64,000 nt of DNA from Chryseomonas sp014190935 (GTDB taxonomy: Bacteria; Pseudomonadota; Gammaproteobacteria; Pseudomonadales; Pseudomonadaceae), in contig NZ_JACHVV010000003.1 of assembly GCF_014190935.1 (NCBI RefSeq), forward strand, positions 806,001-870,000. The letters run 5' to 3'. Positions within the stretch are counted from its first letter, which is position 1, and each line of letters begins with the position of its first letter. The position numbers and the translations under genes were made by a program. Positions 44,307-52,928 of the stretch are shown here, one piece after another. Under the pieces are notes generated by a model. That model worked only from the letters and a program-made list of their open reading frames with translations, was not told the DNA's origin and ran no database searches.

Positions 44307-45574
44307 GACACGAGTCTCCGCTGGAACAGTTCGCGGAACACGGGATAGATATCCCCCGCCGAGACGATCTGCTGCTGCGAGAAGGAATCCGGGAAGCTGC
44401 CACGCACGTTCTCGTATTCGTACCACAGCGCCTGGTGCTCGCGTGGGGTGATCTCCACATAGGTGTAGTACTGCATGAACGGCAGGATCTGCTTGGTCAG
44501 GATCTCCCGGCAGATGGGCGAGTCGTCGTTCCAGTTGTCGCCGTCGGAGGCCTGGGCGGCATAGAGATTCCACTCGTTGACCGGATAGCGCTCGACCATG
44601 ACCTCCTGCATCAGCTTGAGGGCGCTGGAAACGATGGTGCCGCCGGTTTCCCGGGAGTAGAAGAACTCTTCCTCGTCCACTTCCTTGGCACTGGTGTGGT
44701 GACGGATGAACACCACCTCGATGCGCTCGTAGTTCCGCTTGAGGAACAGGTAGAGCAGGATGTAGAAGCGCTTGGCGATGTCCTTGGTGGCCTGGGTCAT
44801 GGAGCCAGAGACGTCCATCAGGCAGAACATCACCGCCTTGGAGCTGGGGCTGGGCTGCTTGGACAGCAGGTTGTACTTGAGGTCGAAGGTGTCGAGGAAG
44901 GGCACCTTGTCGATGCGCGCGCGCAGCCGCTCGATCTCGGCTTCCAGCGTCTGGATGTCGCCCAGGTTGTCGGGCTCTTCCACCCGCAGCCGCGCTAGCT
45001 CCGCCTTGGCTTCGCGCAGCTTGTTGCGACTGCCGCCGGAGAGGGCGATGCGCCGCGCATGGGAGGCACGTAGGGTGCGGATGATGTTGATGCGGGCAGG
45101 GTTGCCCTCGTTGCTGATGCCGGCGCGTACCGTCTTGAAGGTGTCGGTGCCGGTCAGCTGCTTCTTGACCAGGTTGGGCAGCTCCAGGTCTTCGAACATG
45201 AAGTCGAGGAATTCGTCCTGGGTGATCTGGAAGGCGAATTCGTCCATGCCTTCGCCGCTGTTGCTGGCCTTGCCCTGGCCCTGGCCACCGCCGCCGCCCT
45301 GGGGCCGCGGGATGCGTTCGCCGCTGACGAATTCCTTGTTGCCCGGGTGGACGATGGTCTGGCGGCCGCCCTTGCCCTGATAGAGGGCGGGTTCGTCGAT
45401 GTCGCGGGCAGGAATGCTGATCTGCTCGCCGTGTTCCATGTCGGTGATGGAGCGCCGGCTCACGGCTTCCTCGACCGCCTTCTTGATGTGCTCACGATAA
45501 CGCCGCAGGAAACGCGTGCGGTTCACCGTGCTCTTGTTCTTGCCGTTTAGACGCCGGTCGATGACATAGCTCAT
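44303..45574 (-). CDS. YeaH family protein (DUF444, von Willebrand A-like)
   Basis: The product is 423 residues. The family start MSYVIDRRLNGKNKSTVNRTRFLRRY is present, then a Gly/Gln-rich stretch (PQGGGGGQGQGKASN, about 90-110). A C-terminal von Willebrand A-like domain follows with the metal-ion motif DVSGSM (about residue 252) and RETGGTIVSSAL. It is cytoplasmic. It sits between prkA and spoVR, the conserved yeaG-yeaH-ycgB arrangement, which in enterobacteria is induced in starvation and stationary phase. The molecular role is unknown, perhaps as a partner of the PrkA kinase. Confidence 0.93.
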   Translation of the reverse strand: MSYVIDRRLNGKNKSTVNRTRFLRRYREHIKKAVEEAVSRRSITDMEHGEQISIPARDIDEPALYQGKGGRQTIVHPGNKEFVSGERIPRPQGGGGGQGQGKASNSGEGMDEFAFQITQDEFLDFMFEDLELPNLVKKQLTGTDTFKTVRAGISNEGNPARINIIRTLRASHARRIALSGGSRNKLREAKAELARLRVEEPDNLGDIQTLEAEIERLRARIDKVPFLDTFDLKYNLLSKQPSPSSKAVMFCLMDVSGSMTQATKDIAKRFYILLYLFLKRNYERIEVVFIRHHTSAKEVDEEEFFYSRETGGTIVSSALKLMQEVMVERYPVNEWNLYAAQASDGDNWNDDSPICREILTKQILPFMQYYTYVEITPREHQALWYEYENVRGSFPDSFSQQQIVSAGDIYPVFRELFQRRLVS

Positions 45575-45604
45575 ACAGGCCCTCCGGGCTATTGCAGGAC
45601 ACCA

Positions 45605-45629
45605 CGACGACGCGGCTGGCGCGTCGTCG
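45605..45629 (-). other. Ten-base-pair hairpin between prkA and yeaH
   Basis: CGACGACGCG pairs perfectly with CGCGTCGTCG around a five-base loop, with no T-tract. Its place 22 bases after the prkA stop suggests an mRNA processing or stability element that sets different prkA and yeaH levels. Confidence 0.5.
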
Positions 45630-45650
45630 CGGGTTCAGCCTCAGGCTGCC

Positions 45651-47573
45651 TTACTGCGACTTGCGTACCCGTGAATACCACTCGGACAGCAGTCGTACCT
45701 GCTTCTCGGTGTACCCGCGCTGGACCATGCGGGTCACGAAGTCGCTGTGCTTCTGCTGATCTTCCTTGCTGGCCTTGGCATTGAAGCTGATGACCGGCAA
45801 GAGCTCCTCGGTGTTGGAGAACATCTTCTTCTCGATCACCGCGCGCAGCTTCTCGTAGGACAGCCAGCTCGGATTCTTGCCGTTATTGTTGGCACGGGCG
45901 CGCAACACGAAGTTGACGATTTCGTTGCGGAAATCCTTCGGATTGCTGATCCCGGCCGGTTTCTCGATCTTCTCCAGTTCCTCGTTGAGCGAGGCCCGGT
46001 TGAGGATCTCGCCGGTCTCCGGATCGCGGTATTCCTGATCCTGGATCCAGAAGTCTGCGTAGAGCACGTAGCGGTCGAAGATGTTCTGGCCGTATTCGCT
46101 GTAGGACTCGAGGTACGCGGTCTGGATCTCCTTGCCGATGAATTCCACGTAGCGCGGCGCCAGGTATTCCTTGATGAATCTCATGTAGCGCTCGCGGGTC
46201 TCGGCCGGGAACTGCTCGGCTTCGATCTGCTGCTCCAGCACATAGAGCAGGTGCACCGGGTTGGCCGCGATCTCGTTGGCGTCGAAGTTGAACACCCGCG
46301 AGAGGATCTTGAAGGCGAAGCGCGTGGAGAGCCCGTTCATGCCCTCGTCGACGCCCGCGCTGTCGCGGTATTCCTGGATCGACTTGGCCTTGGGATCGGT
46401 GTCCTTGAGGTTTTCGCCATCGTAGACGCGCATCTTCGAATAGATGTTGGAGTTTTCCGGTTCCTTGAGGCGCGAGAGCACCGAGAACTGGGCCAGCATC
46501 TTCAGGGTGTCCGGCGCGCAATGGGCGTTGGCCAGGGAGCTGTTGACCAGCAGCTTGTCGTAGATGTGGATCTCGTCGGAGACGCGCAGGCAATAGGGCA
46601 CCTTGACGATGTAGATCCGGTCGATGAAGGCTTCGTTGTTCTTGTTGTTGCGGAAGGTGTGCCACTCGGATTCGTTGGAGTGGGCCAGGATGATGCCGCT
46701 GTAGGGCAGGGCGCCGAGGCCCTCGGTGCTGTTGTAGTTGCCTTCCTGGGTCGCGGTCAGCAAGGGGTGCAGGACCTTGATCGGGGCCTTGAACATCTCC
46801 ACGAATTCCATCAGGCCCTGGTTGGCGCGGCACAGGGCGCCGGAGTAGCTGTAGGCATCCGCATCGTTCTGCGGGTATTCCTCCAGCTTGCGGATATCCA
46901 CCTTGCCCACCAGGGCGGAGATGTCCTGGTTGTTCTCGTCGCCCGGCTCGGTCTTGGCGATGGCGATCTGGTTGAGGATGGAGGGGTAGAGCTTGACCAC
47001 CCGGAACTTGCTGATGTCGCCGCCGAATTCCTGCAGCCGCTTGGCCGCCCAGGGCGACATGATGCTGCGCAGGTAGTGGCGGGGAATGCCGTAGTCCTCT
47101 TCGAGGATCTGGCCGTCTTCGTCGGGGTTGAACAGCCCCAGGGGCGATTCGAACACCGGCGAGCCCTTGATGGCGTAGAAGGGGACCTTCTCGATCAGGT
47201 GCTTGAGTTTTTCCGCGAGGGACGACTTGCCGCCACCCACCGGGCCGAGCAGATAGAGGATCTGCTTCTTCTCTTCCAGGCCCTGCGCCGCATGGCGGAA
47301 GTAGGACACGATCTGCTCGATGCAGTCTTCCATGCCATGGAAGTCGGCAAAGGCGGGGTAGCGGCGGATGACCTTGTTGGAAAAGATGCGGGACAGGCGT
47401 GAATCGCTGGTGGTGTCCACCAGTTCGGGTTCGCCGATGGCCATGAGCATGCGCTCGGCGGCACTGGCAAAGGCGGTACGATCCTTCTTGCAGATCTCAA
47501 GGTATTCCTGAAGGGAATACTCTTCCTGGCGAGTCGCTTCAAAACGCCCCTGGAAGTGACTGAAAATGCTCAT
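45651..47573 (-). CDS. prkA: PrkA/YeaG family AAA+ serine kinase
   Basis: The product is 640 residues. ATG 47573 is chosen because GAGGAG lies just upstream and MSIFSHFQGRFE is the family start. It has an N-terminal AAA+ domain with the Walker A motif LLGPVGGGKSSLAEKL (about 108-123), a middle region with ALCRANQGLMEFVEMFK, and a C-terminal kinase-like domain. E. coli YeaG is linked to nitrogen starvation and stationary phase. Known homologues show kinase and, in Bacillus, protease activity. It is the first gene of the prkA-yeaH-spoVR operon. Confidence 0.94.
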   Translation of the reverse strand: MSIFSHFQGRFEATRQEEYSLQEYLEICKKDRTAFASAAERMLMAIGEPELVDTTSDSRLSRIFSNKVIRRYPAFADFHGMEDCIEQIVSYFRHAAQGLEEKKQILYLLGPVGGGKSSLAEKLKHLIEKVPFYAIKGSPVFESPLGLFNPDEDGQILEEDYGIPRHYLRSIMSPWAAKRLQEFGGDISKFRVVKLYPSILNQIAIAKTEPGDENNQDISALVGKVDIRKLEEYPQNDADAYSYSGALCRANQGLMEFVEMFKAPIKVLHPLLTATQEGNYNSTEGLGALPYSGIILAHSNESEWHTFRNNKNNEAFIDRIYIVKVPYCLRVSDEIHIYDKLLVNSSLANAHCAPDTLKMLAQFSVLSRLKEPENSNIYSKMRVYDGENLKDTDPKAKSIQEYRDSAGVDEGMNGLSTRFAFKILSRVFNFDANEIAANPVHLLYVLEQQIEAEQFPAETRERYMRFIKEYLAPRYVEFIGKEIQTAYLESYSEYGQNIFDRYVLYADFWIQDQEYRDPETGEILNRASLNEELEKIEKPAGISNPKDFRNEIVNFVLRARANNNGKNPSWLSYEKLRAVIEKKMFSNTEELLPVISFNAKASKEDQQKHSDFVTRMVQRGYTEKQVRLLSEWYSRVRKSQ

Positions 47574-47933
47574 GACGTCTCCTCGCTGGATACCCTGGAC
47601 CAGCTTGGAATCGATGCCTGGAGCCTTGCCTTGCTGCCGGTGGGAAGCGGTCATGCCGGGCGACGAAAGATAACGTCTCTAATACCTTCGTTGTCGTCTT
47701 GCCTAATCGATCCGCCTGCAGAAGTAGGGTTGGGTTTCGAGAGACGCACGAAGGAGACCGATGGAAACGGTCCCCCTGGAATTCCCCCGAATCTCCAGTG
47801 GTTACACCGATGGTCCAAAGCCGGTTATCGAACCCGCCGTTTCCGGAGGGCCTGATTCCAGAATAGTCCTATCTGCGAGATGTGGAAGAGCCAATTCGGT
47901 TTATTCTTGTAACCACAGCGTCAAGCCGTTGTG
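47574..47933. other. Intergenic stretch between glpE and prkA
   Basis: This is 360 bases. It must hold the prkA promoter on the minus strand, but I could not pick a convincing sigma-70, sigma-54 or sigma-S box. It is less GC-rich than the flanking genes. The only other item is a possible 58-codon frame on the plus strand, listed separately. Confidence 0.5.
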
Positions 47934-47937
47934 TTAA
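47761..47937 (+). CDS. Possible small protein, 58 residues, unknown
   Basis: ATG 47761 is preceded by GAAGGAGACCG, a strong ribosome-binding site, and the frame stays open for 58 codons (METVPLEFPRISSGYTDG onward), ending with TAA inside the last bases of the convergent glpE. Against it: the third codon positions are not GC-biased as in the neighbours, and rare codons (AGA, ATA, CTA) appear in the second half. It has no membrane helix and no family I know. It may be a real short protein, a remnant, or chance. Confidence 0.2.
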   Translation: METVPLEFPRISSGYTDGPKPVIEPAVSGGPDSRIVLSARCGRANSVYSCNHSVKPLC

Positions 47938-48263
47938 ACGGCCTCGCCACTTTCGGTCTGCTCGGGATAGCGGGTGCGCCAGTTTTCGAAGCCGCCGTCG
48001 ACGCTGTAGACCTGGCTGAAGCCCTGGCCGGCCAGAAAGGCCGCCGCGCTCTGGCTGGAGTGGCCGTGGTAGCAGAACACCAGCAGCGGCGCGTCGAGAT
48101 CGGCAGCGGCGATGAAGTCGTGGATGTTCTGGTTGTCGAGGCGCTGGGCGCCGGCGACGTGCAGGGTGGCGTAGCTGTGCGGATCACGGATGTCGACAAT
48201 CCGCGCGTCCTCGCTGCGCAGTTCCAGCGCCCGTTCGGGGGAGATACAGGTGAATTCGCTCAT
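47934..48263 (-). CDS. glpE: Thiosulfate sulfurtransferase GlpE
   Basis: The product is 109 residues, a single-domain rhodanese. The active-site loop FCYHGHSSQ places the sulfur-accepting Cys at residue 64. VDIRDPHSYATLHVAGA is the rhodanese N-terminal motif. It moves sulfane sulfur from thiosulfate to cyanide or thiols in the cytoplasm. AAGGAG precedes the ATG, which overlaps the apaH stop by four bases (ATGA), making it the last gene of the lptD-to-glpE series. Compare the rhodanese-like protein at 8098, which lacks the Cys. Confidence 0.95.
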   Translation of the reverse strand: MSEFTCISPERALELRSEDARIVDIRDPHSYATLHVAGAQRLDNQNIHDFIAAADLDAPLLVFCYHGHSSQSAAAFLAGQGFSQVYSVDGGFENWRTRYPEQTESGEAV

Positions 48264-49081
48264 TTCTTCTCCTTGCAACTGCAGAGATGACGGCGGTTGC
48301 CGTCGACGTCGAGCAGGGTCATGTCGCCGCCCCAGACGCAGCCGCTGTCGAGCGCCTCGACATTGGGCGCCGCGCAGCGACCCTTAAGCGCGGCCCAGTG
48401 GCCGAACAGGATGCGCACGTTGCGGGTCAGCCGATGGTCGTGGCTGAACCAGGGGGCGAAACCGGCCGGCGCGCTGTCCAGGCCTTCCTTGCTCTTGAAT
48501 TCCAGACGACCGTCCGGGCTGCAGAATCTCATGCGCGTCAGGTAGTTGGTAATCAGGCGCAGACGCTCCTGGCCCTGCAGCTCATCTTGCCAGAGCGCCG
48601 GCTCGTTGCCATACATCTGCTCGAGAAAGGGCACATGGGCCAGATCGTCGCGCAACACGGCTTCCACTTCGCCGGCCAGGCTCATGGCCTGGGCCAGCGT
48701 CCATTGCGGCGGCAGACCGGCGTGGACCAGTACGCAGTTGCGCCCGGCATCGTGCTGGATCAGCGGCAGGTGGCGCAGCCAGTGCAATAATTCGTCGCGG
48801 TCGGGCGCGGCGAGGATGTCGCTCAGGGTGTCCTGCTTCTTCAGCCTGGCGCCGCCGAAGGCCACCGCCAGCAGGTGCAGGTCGTGATTGCCCAGGACGC
48901 TGACAAGCGAATCGCGCATCGCGTGCAGGTATCTCAGGGTTTCCAGGGACTGAGGTCCGCGGTTGACCAGATCACCCACCAGCCAGAGGCGGTCCTGCGC
49001 GGGATCGAAGCGGACCTCGTCGAGGAGGCATTTGAGCGGGTCGAGGCAACCTTGCAGATCGCCAACGGCGTACAGCGTCAT
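48260..49081 (-). CDS. apaH: Diadenosine tetraphosphatase ApaH
   Basis: The product is 273 residues. It splits Ap4A symmetrically into two ADP. Metallophosphatase motifs are complete: YAVGDLQGCLDPL (GDxxG), LWLVGDLVNRGPQSL (GDxxxRG), VLGNHDLHLLA (GNHD) and LVHAGLPPQW, with FGHWAALKG toward the end. It starts eight bases after apaG and overlaps glpE. In pseudomonads it belongs to the conserved rsmA-apaG-apaH string. Confidence 0.97.
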   Translation of the reverse strand: MTLYAVGDLQGCLDPLKCLLDEVRFDPAQDRLWLVGDLVNRGPQSLETLRYLHAMRDSLVSVLGNHDLHLLAVAFGGARLKKQDTLSDILAAPDRDELLHWLRHLPLIQHDAGRNCVLVHAGLPPQWTLAQAMSLAGEVEAVLRDDLAHVPFLEQMYGNEPALWQDELQGQERLRLITNYLTRMRFCSPDGRLEFKSKEGLDSAPAGFAPWFSHDHRLTRNVRILFGHWAALKGRCAAPNVEALDSGCVWGGDMTLLDVDGNRRHLCSCKEKK

Positions 49082-49089
49082 CGGGACTC

Positions 49090-49476
<387 letters not shown>

Positions 49477-49510
49477 GAAAGGATTCTCGGCAGATACGGA
49501 TGGAAGGGCT

Positions 49511-50302
49511 TCAGCTGGACGCCAGCTGGTTGGCCAGGCGCACATAGGCGGCCAGGTCCAGCTGCTCCGGACGCAGCCCCGGGTCGACGTCGGCGGCTTC
49601 GATGGCGGCGCTGTCCAGGGTGCCCTTGAGGGTGTTCCTGAGGGTCTTGCGCCGCTGGCCGAAGGCCTCGCGGACGACGCGCTCGAGCAGCACCGGATCG
49701 CGCGCCACATGGGGCCGCTCGGTGTGGGGCACCAGACGCACGATGGCCGAATCCACCTTGGGCGGCGGATTGAAGGCGCCCGGACCGACGTTGAACAGGT
49801 GCTCCACGCGGCAGTGGTACTGGACCATGATCGACAGCCGTCCCCAGTCGCCATTGCCGGGCACCGCGGCCAGGCGTTCCACCACTTCCTTCTGCAGCAT
49901 GAAGTGCATGTCGGCGATGATGTCGGCGAAGCTGAGCAGGTGGAAGATCAGCGGTGTGGAGATGTTGTAGGGCAGGTTGCCCACCACCCGCAGCCGATCG
50001 CCGGCGGCGATGCTGGAGAGATCGTATTTCATGGCGTCACCCTGGTGCAGGGTGAACAGCGGATTGAGGCCGAACTTGAGTCGGAGCAGGGGAATCAGGT
50101 CCTGGTCCAGCTCGATGACGTCGAGCCGGGCGCCACTGCCGAGCAGGCCTTCGGTCAGGGCGCCCTGGCCCGGACCGATTTCCAGCAGGCGCTCGCCGGG
50201 TCGCCCGTGGATGGCGCGCAGGATGCGATGGATCACCCCGGCGTCGTGCAGGAAATTCTGGCCGAACCTCTTGCGGGCGCGGTGTTGGTAGAGCTCGGTC
50301 AT
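49511..50302 (-). CDS. rsmA: 16S rRNA (adenine1518/1519-N6) dimethyltransferase RsmA/KsgA
   Basis: The product is 263 residues. ATG 50302 has GGAG six bases upstream and begins MTELYQHRARKRFGQNFLHD, the family start. It dimethylates two adjacent adenines near the 3' end of 16S rRNA as a late 30S check. The SAM site LEIGPGQGALTEGLL and the catalytic NLPYNIS are present, along with the FNPPPKVDSAIV C-terminal motif. It is unrelated to the RNA-binding RsmA/CsrA. A MITE-like element and a hairpin lie between it and pdxA. Confidence 0.97.
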   Translation of the reverse strand: MTELYQHRARKRFGQNFLHDAGVIHRILRAIHGRPGERLLEIGPGQGALTEGLLGSGARLDVIELDQDLIPLLRLKFGLNPLFTLHQGDAMKYDLSSIAAGDRLRVVGNLPYNISTPLIFHLLSFADIIADMHFMLQKEVVERLAAVPGNGDWGRLSIMVQYHCRVEHLFNVGPGAFNPPPKVDSAIVRLVPHTERPHVARDPVLLERVVREAFGQRRKTLRNTLKGTLDSAAIEAADVDPGLRPEQLDLAAYVRLANQLASS

Positions 50303-50340
50303 CAGGTGCTCCGGCGCAGGCAGCGGGCCTGCGATTTCAA

Positions 50341-50380
50341 GACGGCAAAGACCCACCAGTTTAGCAGACCCTTTGCCGTC
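50341..50380 (-). other. Inverted repeat in the rsmA leader
   Basis: GACGGCAAAG (50341-50350) and CTTTGCCGTC (50371-50380) are perfect ten-base complements with 20 bases between, starting 38 bases upstream of the rsmA start codon. It could be a leader hairpin or a protein-binding site. Confidence 0.5.
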
Positions 50381-50397
50381 ACCGGAGCGCTCAGAGT

Positions 50398-50576
50398 CTA
50401 TTCATAACCTGCTGCGCATCGGCCTAACTGCGTTGAAAAGACCCTGGAAGGCCAGCCCCGTCGGAAATGCTCATTTACCATTCGTAAACTCGCCCGCGAG
50501 TCCGATCCGCTTCCTCAGGGCTTTTCGTGGGGCCGCCTAGGCCTTGTTTGTCTCTAGCTCGCGAGGTTATGAATAG
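50398..50576. mobile_element. MITE-like element, 179 bases, 13-base terminal inverted repeats
   Basis: CTATTCATAACCT at 50398-50410 and AGGTTATGAATAG at 50564-50576 are perfect inverted repeats. The inside is non-coding and contains a small palindrome (TTTAC-CATTC-GTAAA). It fills most of the gap between pdxA and rsmA, which usually are close neighbours. No transposase is encoded, so it would need one in trans. I infer a miniature element from the structure; target-site duplications were not evident. Confidence 0.5.
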
Positions 50577-50580
50577 CCTC

Positions 50581-51576
50581 TTAGGTCACCGAACGGCGAT
50601 GGGCCGCCATGCTGTAGGCGGTTTCCAGGGCGACCTTCAGACTGCCGGTATCGATGCGCCCGCTACCGGCCAGGTCGAGGGCGGTGCCATGGTCGACCGA
50701 GGTGCGGATGATCGGCAGGCCCAGGGTCACGTTGACCGCCGCGCCGAAACCCTTGTGCTTGAGCACCGGCAGGCCCTGGTCGTGGTACATGGCCAGGACC
50801 GCGTCGCAGTGCTCGAGGTGCTTGGGCGTGAAGAGGGTGTCGGCGGGCAGCGGCCCGACGAGGTCGAGGCCTTCGGCGCGCAGGCTGTCCAGCGCCGGCT
50901 CGATGATCTCGATCTCTTCGCGGCCCAGGTGACCGCCTTCGCCGGCATGGGGATTGAGACCGCAGACCAGGATGCGCGGCCGGGCCACGCCGAAGTAGCG
51001 CTGCAGATCGCCATGCAGAATGCGGGTCACGTCCAGCAGCGTCTGGCGATCGATGGCATCGGCCACCTCGCGCAGTGGCAGATGGGTGGTGACCAGGGCC
51101 ACTCTCAGGCCGGCAGTGGCGAGCAGCATCACCACCTGGGGGGTATGGGTCAGCTCGGCGAGGAATTCGGTGTGGCCGGAGAAGGCCACGCCGCCATCGT
51201 TGATCACGCCCTTGTGCACCGGCGCGGTGATCATCCCGGCGAAGGTGCCGTCGAGGCAGCCCTGGCCGGCACGGGTCAGGGTGTCCAGGACATAGGCGGC
51301 ATTGGTGGTGTCGAGCTGACCGGTCACCACCGGCGCACCCAGCGGGGTATCCCAGACATAGAGCGCACCGGTGGGTGCCGGGCGGTCGGGCCAGGCCGAG
51401 GGGGCGACGTCGATGAGGTCGATGGCGAGTCCCAGCTCGATCGCGCGAGCGGCCAGGAGGTCGCGGCTGGCGATGCCGATCAGGGCGTGGGGCTGGGCCA
51501 CGCGGGCCAGCAGCAGACAGAGGTCGGGACCGATACCGGCGGGCTCACCGGGGGTCAGGGCGAAGCGCAGGGCCAT
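50581..51576 (-). CDS. pdxA: 4-hydroxythreonine-4-phosphate dehydrogenase PdxA
   Basis: The product is 331 residues. ATG 51576 has GGAG seven bases upstream and starts MALRFALTPGEPAGIGPDL, the family start. It oxidises 4-phosphohydroxy-threonine with NAD in pyridoxal phosphate synthesis. Metal-ligand His residues appear in GMITAPVHKGVIND and FSGHTEFLAE, VTTHLPLREV, CGLNPHAGEGGHLG and AMYHDQGLPVLKHKGFG. It lies between surA and rsmA. Confidence 0.96.
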   Translation of the reverse strand: MALRFALTPGEPAGIGPDLCLLLARVAQPHALIGIASRDLLAARAIELGLAIDLIDVAPSAWPDRPAPTGALYVWDTPLGAPVVTGQLDTTNAAYVLDTLTRAGQGCLDGTFAGMITAPVHKGVINDGGVAFSGHTEFLAELTHTPQVVMLLATAGLRVALVTTHLPLREVADAIDRQTLLDVTRILHGDLQRYFGVARPRILVCGLNPHAGEGGHLGREEIEIIEPALDSLRAEGLDLVGPLPADTLFTPKHLEHCDAVLAMYHDQGLPVLKHKGFGAAVNVTLGLPIIRTSVDHGTALDLAGSGRIDTGSLKVALETAYSMAAHRRSVT

Positions 51577-51595
51577 GGCGGGCTCCGGAAACAAG

Positions 51596-51622
51596 AAGGC
51601 CGCAGGGGGTGCCTGCGGCCTT
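51596..51622 (-). terminator. Hairpin between surA and pdxA
   Basis: AAGGCCGCAGG pairs perfectly with CCTGCGGCCTT around a five-base loop, five bases after the surA stop. On the minus strand it is followed by CTTGTTT, a weak T-tract. It may be a partial terminator. Confidence 0.55.
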
Positions 51623-51626
51623 GGGG

Positions 51627-52928
51627 TTACTGCTTGATCTCGACGTAGGCTTCGTCGCGGATCTGGCGCAACCAGGTCTGCAGTTCCTGATCGTACTTGC
51701 GGCTACGCAGGAGATTCAACGCCTGCTGCTCGCGCGCCTGCTGGGTGTTGTCGGTGGCCCGACGGCCCAGGACTTCCAGGATGTGCCAGCCGAAGGCGGT
51801 GCGGAACGGCTGCGACAGCTGGTTGACCGGCGAATTGTTCATCACCTCGCGGAATTCCGGGACCAGGGATTCCGGATTGATCCAGCCCAGGTCGCCGCCA
51901 TTGAGCGCCGAGCCCGGATCTTCCGAGAAGCTCTTGGCCAGGGTGGCGAAGCTCTCGCCATTCTGGATGCGCTCGCGCAGACGCGCAGCCAGGCGCTGGG
52001 TCTCGGCATCGCTGCGCACGGCATTGGGCTTGAGCAGGATGTGCCGGACGTGCACCTCGTCGACGATGCTGGCCTCGCCTCCGCGCTTCTCCTCCACCTT
52101 GAGGATCACGAAGCCGCCGGGGACGCGCACCGGCTGGGTGATGCCGCCGACGCCGACACTGCCGATCAGGCGATCGAAGGGCGGGGGCAGCTGGGCCGCC
52201 TTGCGCCAGCCGATCTCGCCGCCGTCGAGGGCGTTGTCACCGGCCGAGCGGGCGATGGCCAGCTGGTTGAAGTCGGCGCCCTGGCGCAGCTGGTTGTAGG
52301 TGTCCTGAGCCTGACGCGCGGCAGCGTCGAGACCGGCGGTGCCGGCGTTGTCCGCCACCGGGATCAGGATGTTGGCCAGGCGATACTCTTCGGACAGCTG
52401 CAGCTTGCCCAGGTCCGAGGCGAGGAAGTTCTGCACCTCCTGCTGGGTGACCTGCACGCGCTGACCGACCTGACGCTGACGCACCCGGCTGATCATCATC
52501 TCGCGCCGGACCTGCTCGCGGGCGGCGTCGTAGGAGAGACCGTCGCGGGACAGGGCCTGGCGGAATTCGGCCACGCTCAGGCCATTGCGCTGGGCGATGG
52601 TGGCCACGGCCTGGTTGAGCTCCTCGTCGGAGATCTTCACGCCCATGCGCCCGGCCAACTGCATCTGGATGTCTTCCAGAATCAGCCGTTCGAGCACCTG
52701 CTGCCGCAGCTCGCTTTCCGGCGGCGCCGCGGCGCCGCGGCGGGTGATGTTCTGCTTGACCTCGTTGAGTCGCTGATCGAGCTGGCTCTGCATGACCACG
52801 TCGTTGTCGACGATGGCCACGACCTTGTCCAGCGGAACCACGGCAGCCTGAGCCAGAGGGGAGAGAGCGAGCGCCGCGCCCAGGGCGAGCGGGCGCAGGG
52901 CGTTACATAGCTTGGTCTTCACGTTCAC
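51627..52928 (-). CDS. surA: Periplasmic chaperone/peptidyl-prolyl isomerase SurA
   Basis: The product is 433 residues with a signal peptide (about 1-28, ending AQA). The N-terminal chaperone domain (VVAIVDNDVVMQSQLDQRLNEV) is followed by two parvulin domains (about 178-280 and 290-390; VRHILLKPNAV and FSEDPGSALNGGDLGW are typical) and a C-terminal helix. It escorts outer-membrane proteins, including LptD encoded just upstream, to the BAM complex. GTG 52928 is taken as start, with AAGG six bases upstream; GTG 52922 is possible. Either start overlaps the lptD end by 20 bases or more. Confidence 0.95.
   Translation of the reverse strand: MNVKTKLCNALRPLALGAALALSPLAQAAVVPLDKVVAIVDNDVVMQSQLDQRLNEVKQNITRRGAAAPPESELRQQVLERLILEDIQMQLAGRMGVKISDEELNQAVATIAQRNGLSVAEFRQALSRDGLSYDAAREQVRREMMISRVRQRQVGQRVQVTQQEVQNFLASDLGKLQLSEEYRLANILIPVADNAGTAGLDAAARQAQDTYNQLRQGADFNQLAIARSAGDNALDGGEIGWRKAAQLPPPFDRLIGSVGVGGITQPVRVPGGFVILKVEEKRGGEASIVDEVHVRHILLKPNAVRSDAETQRLAARLRERIQNGESFATLAKSFSEDPGSALNGGDLGWINPESLVPEFREVMNNSPVNQLSQPFRTAFGWHILEVLGRRATDNTQQAREQQALNLLRSRKYDQELQTWLRQIRDEAYVEIKQ

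Noticed and set aside
42765..47573. prkA-yeaH-spoVR as a sporulation or novel defence system
   Set aside because: It is a widespread, conserved stress/stationary-phase operon in non-sporulating proteobacteria. Novelty is not supported by the sequence.
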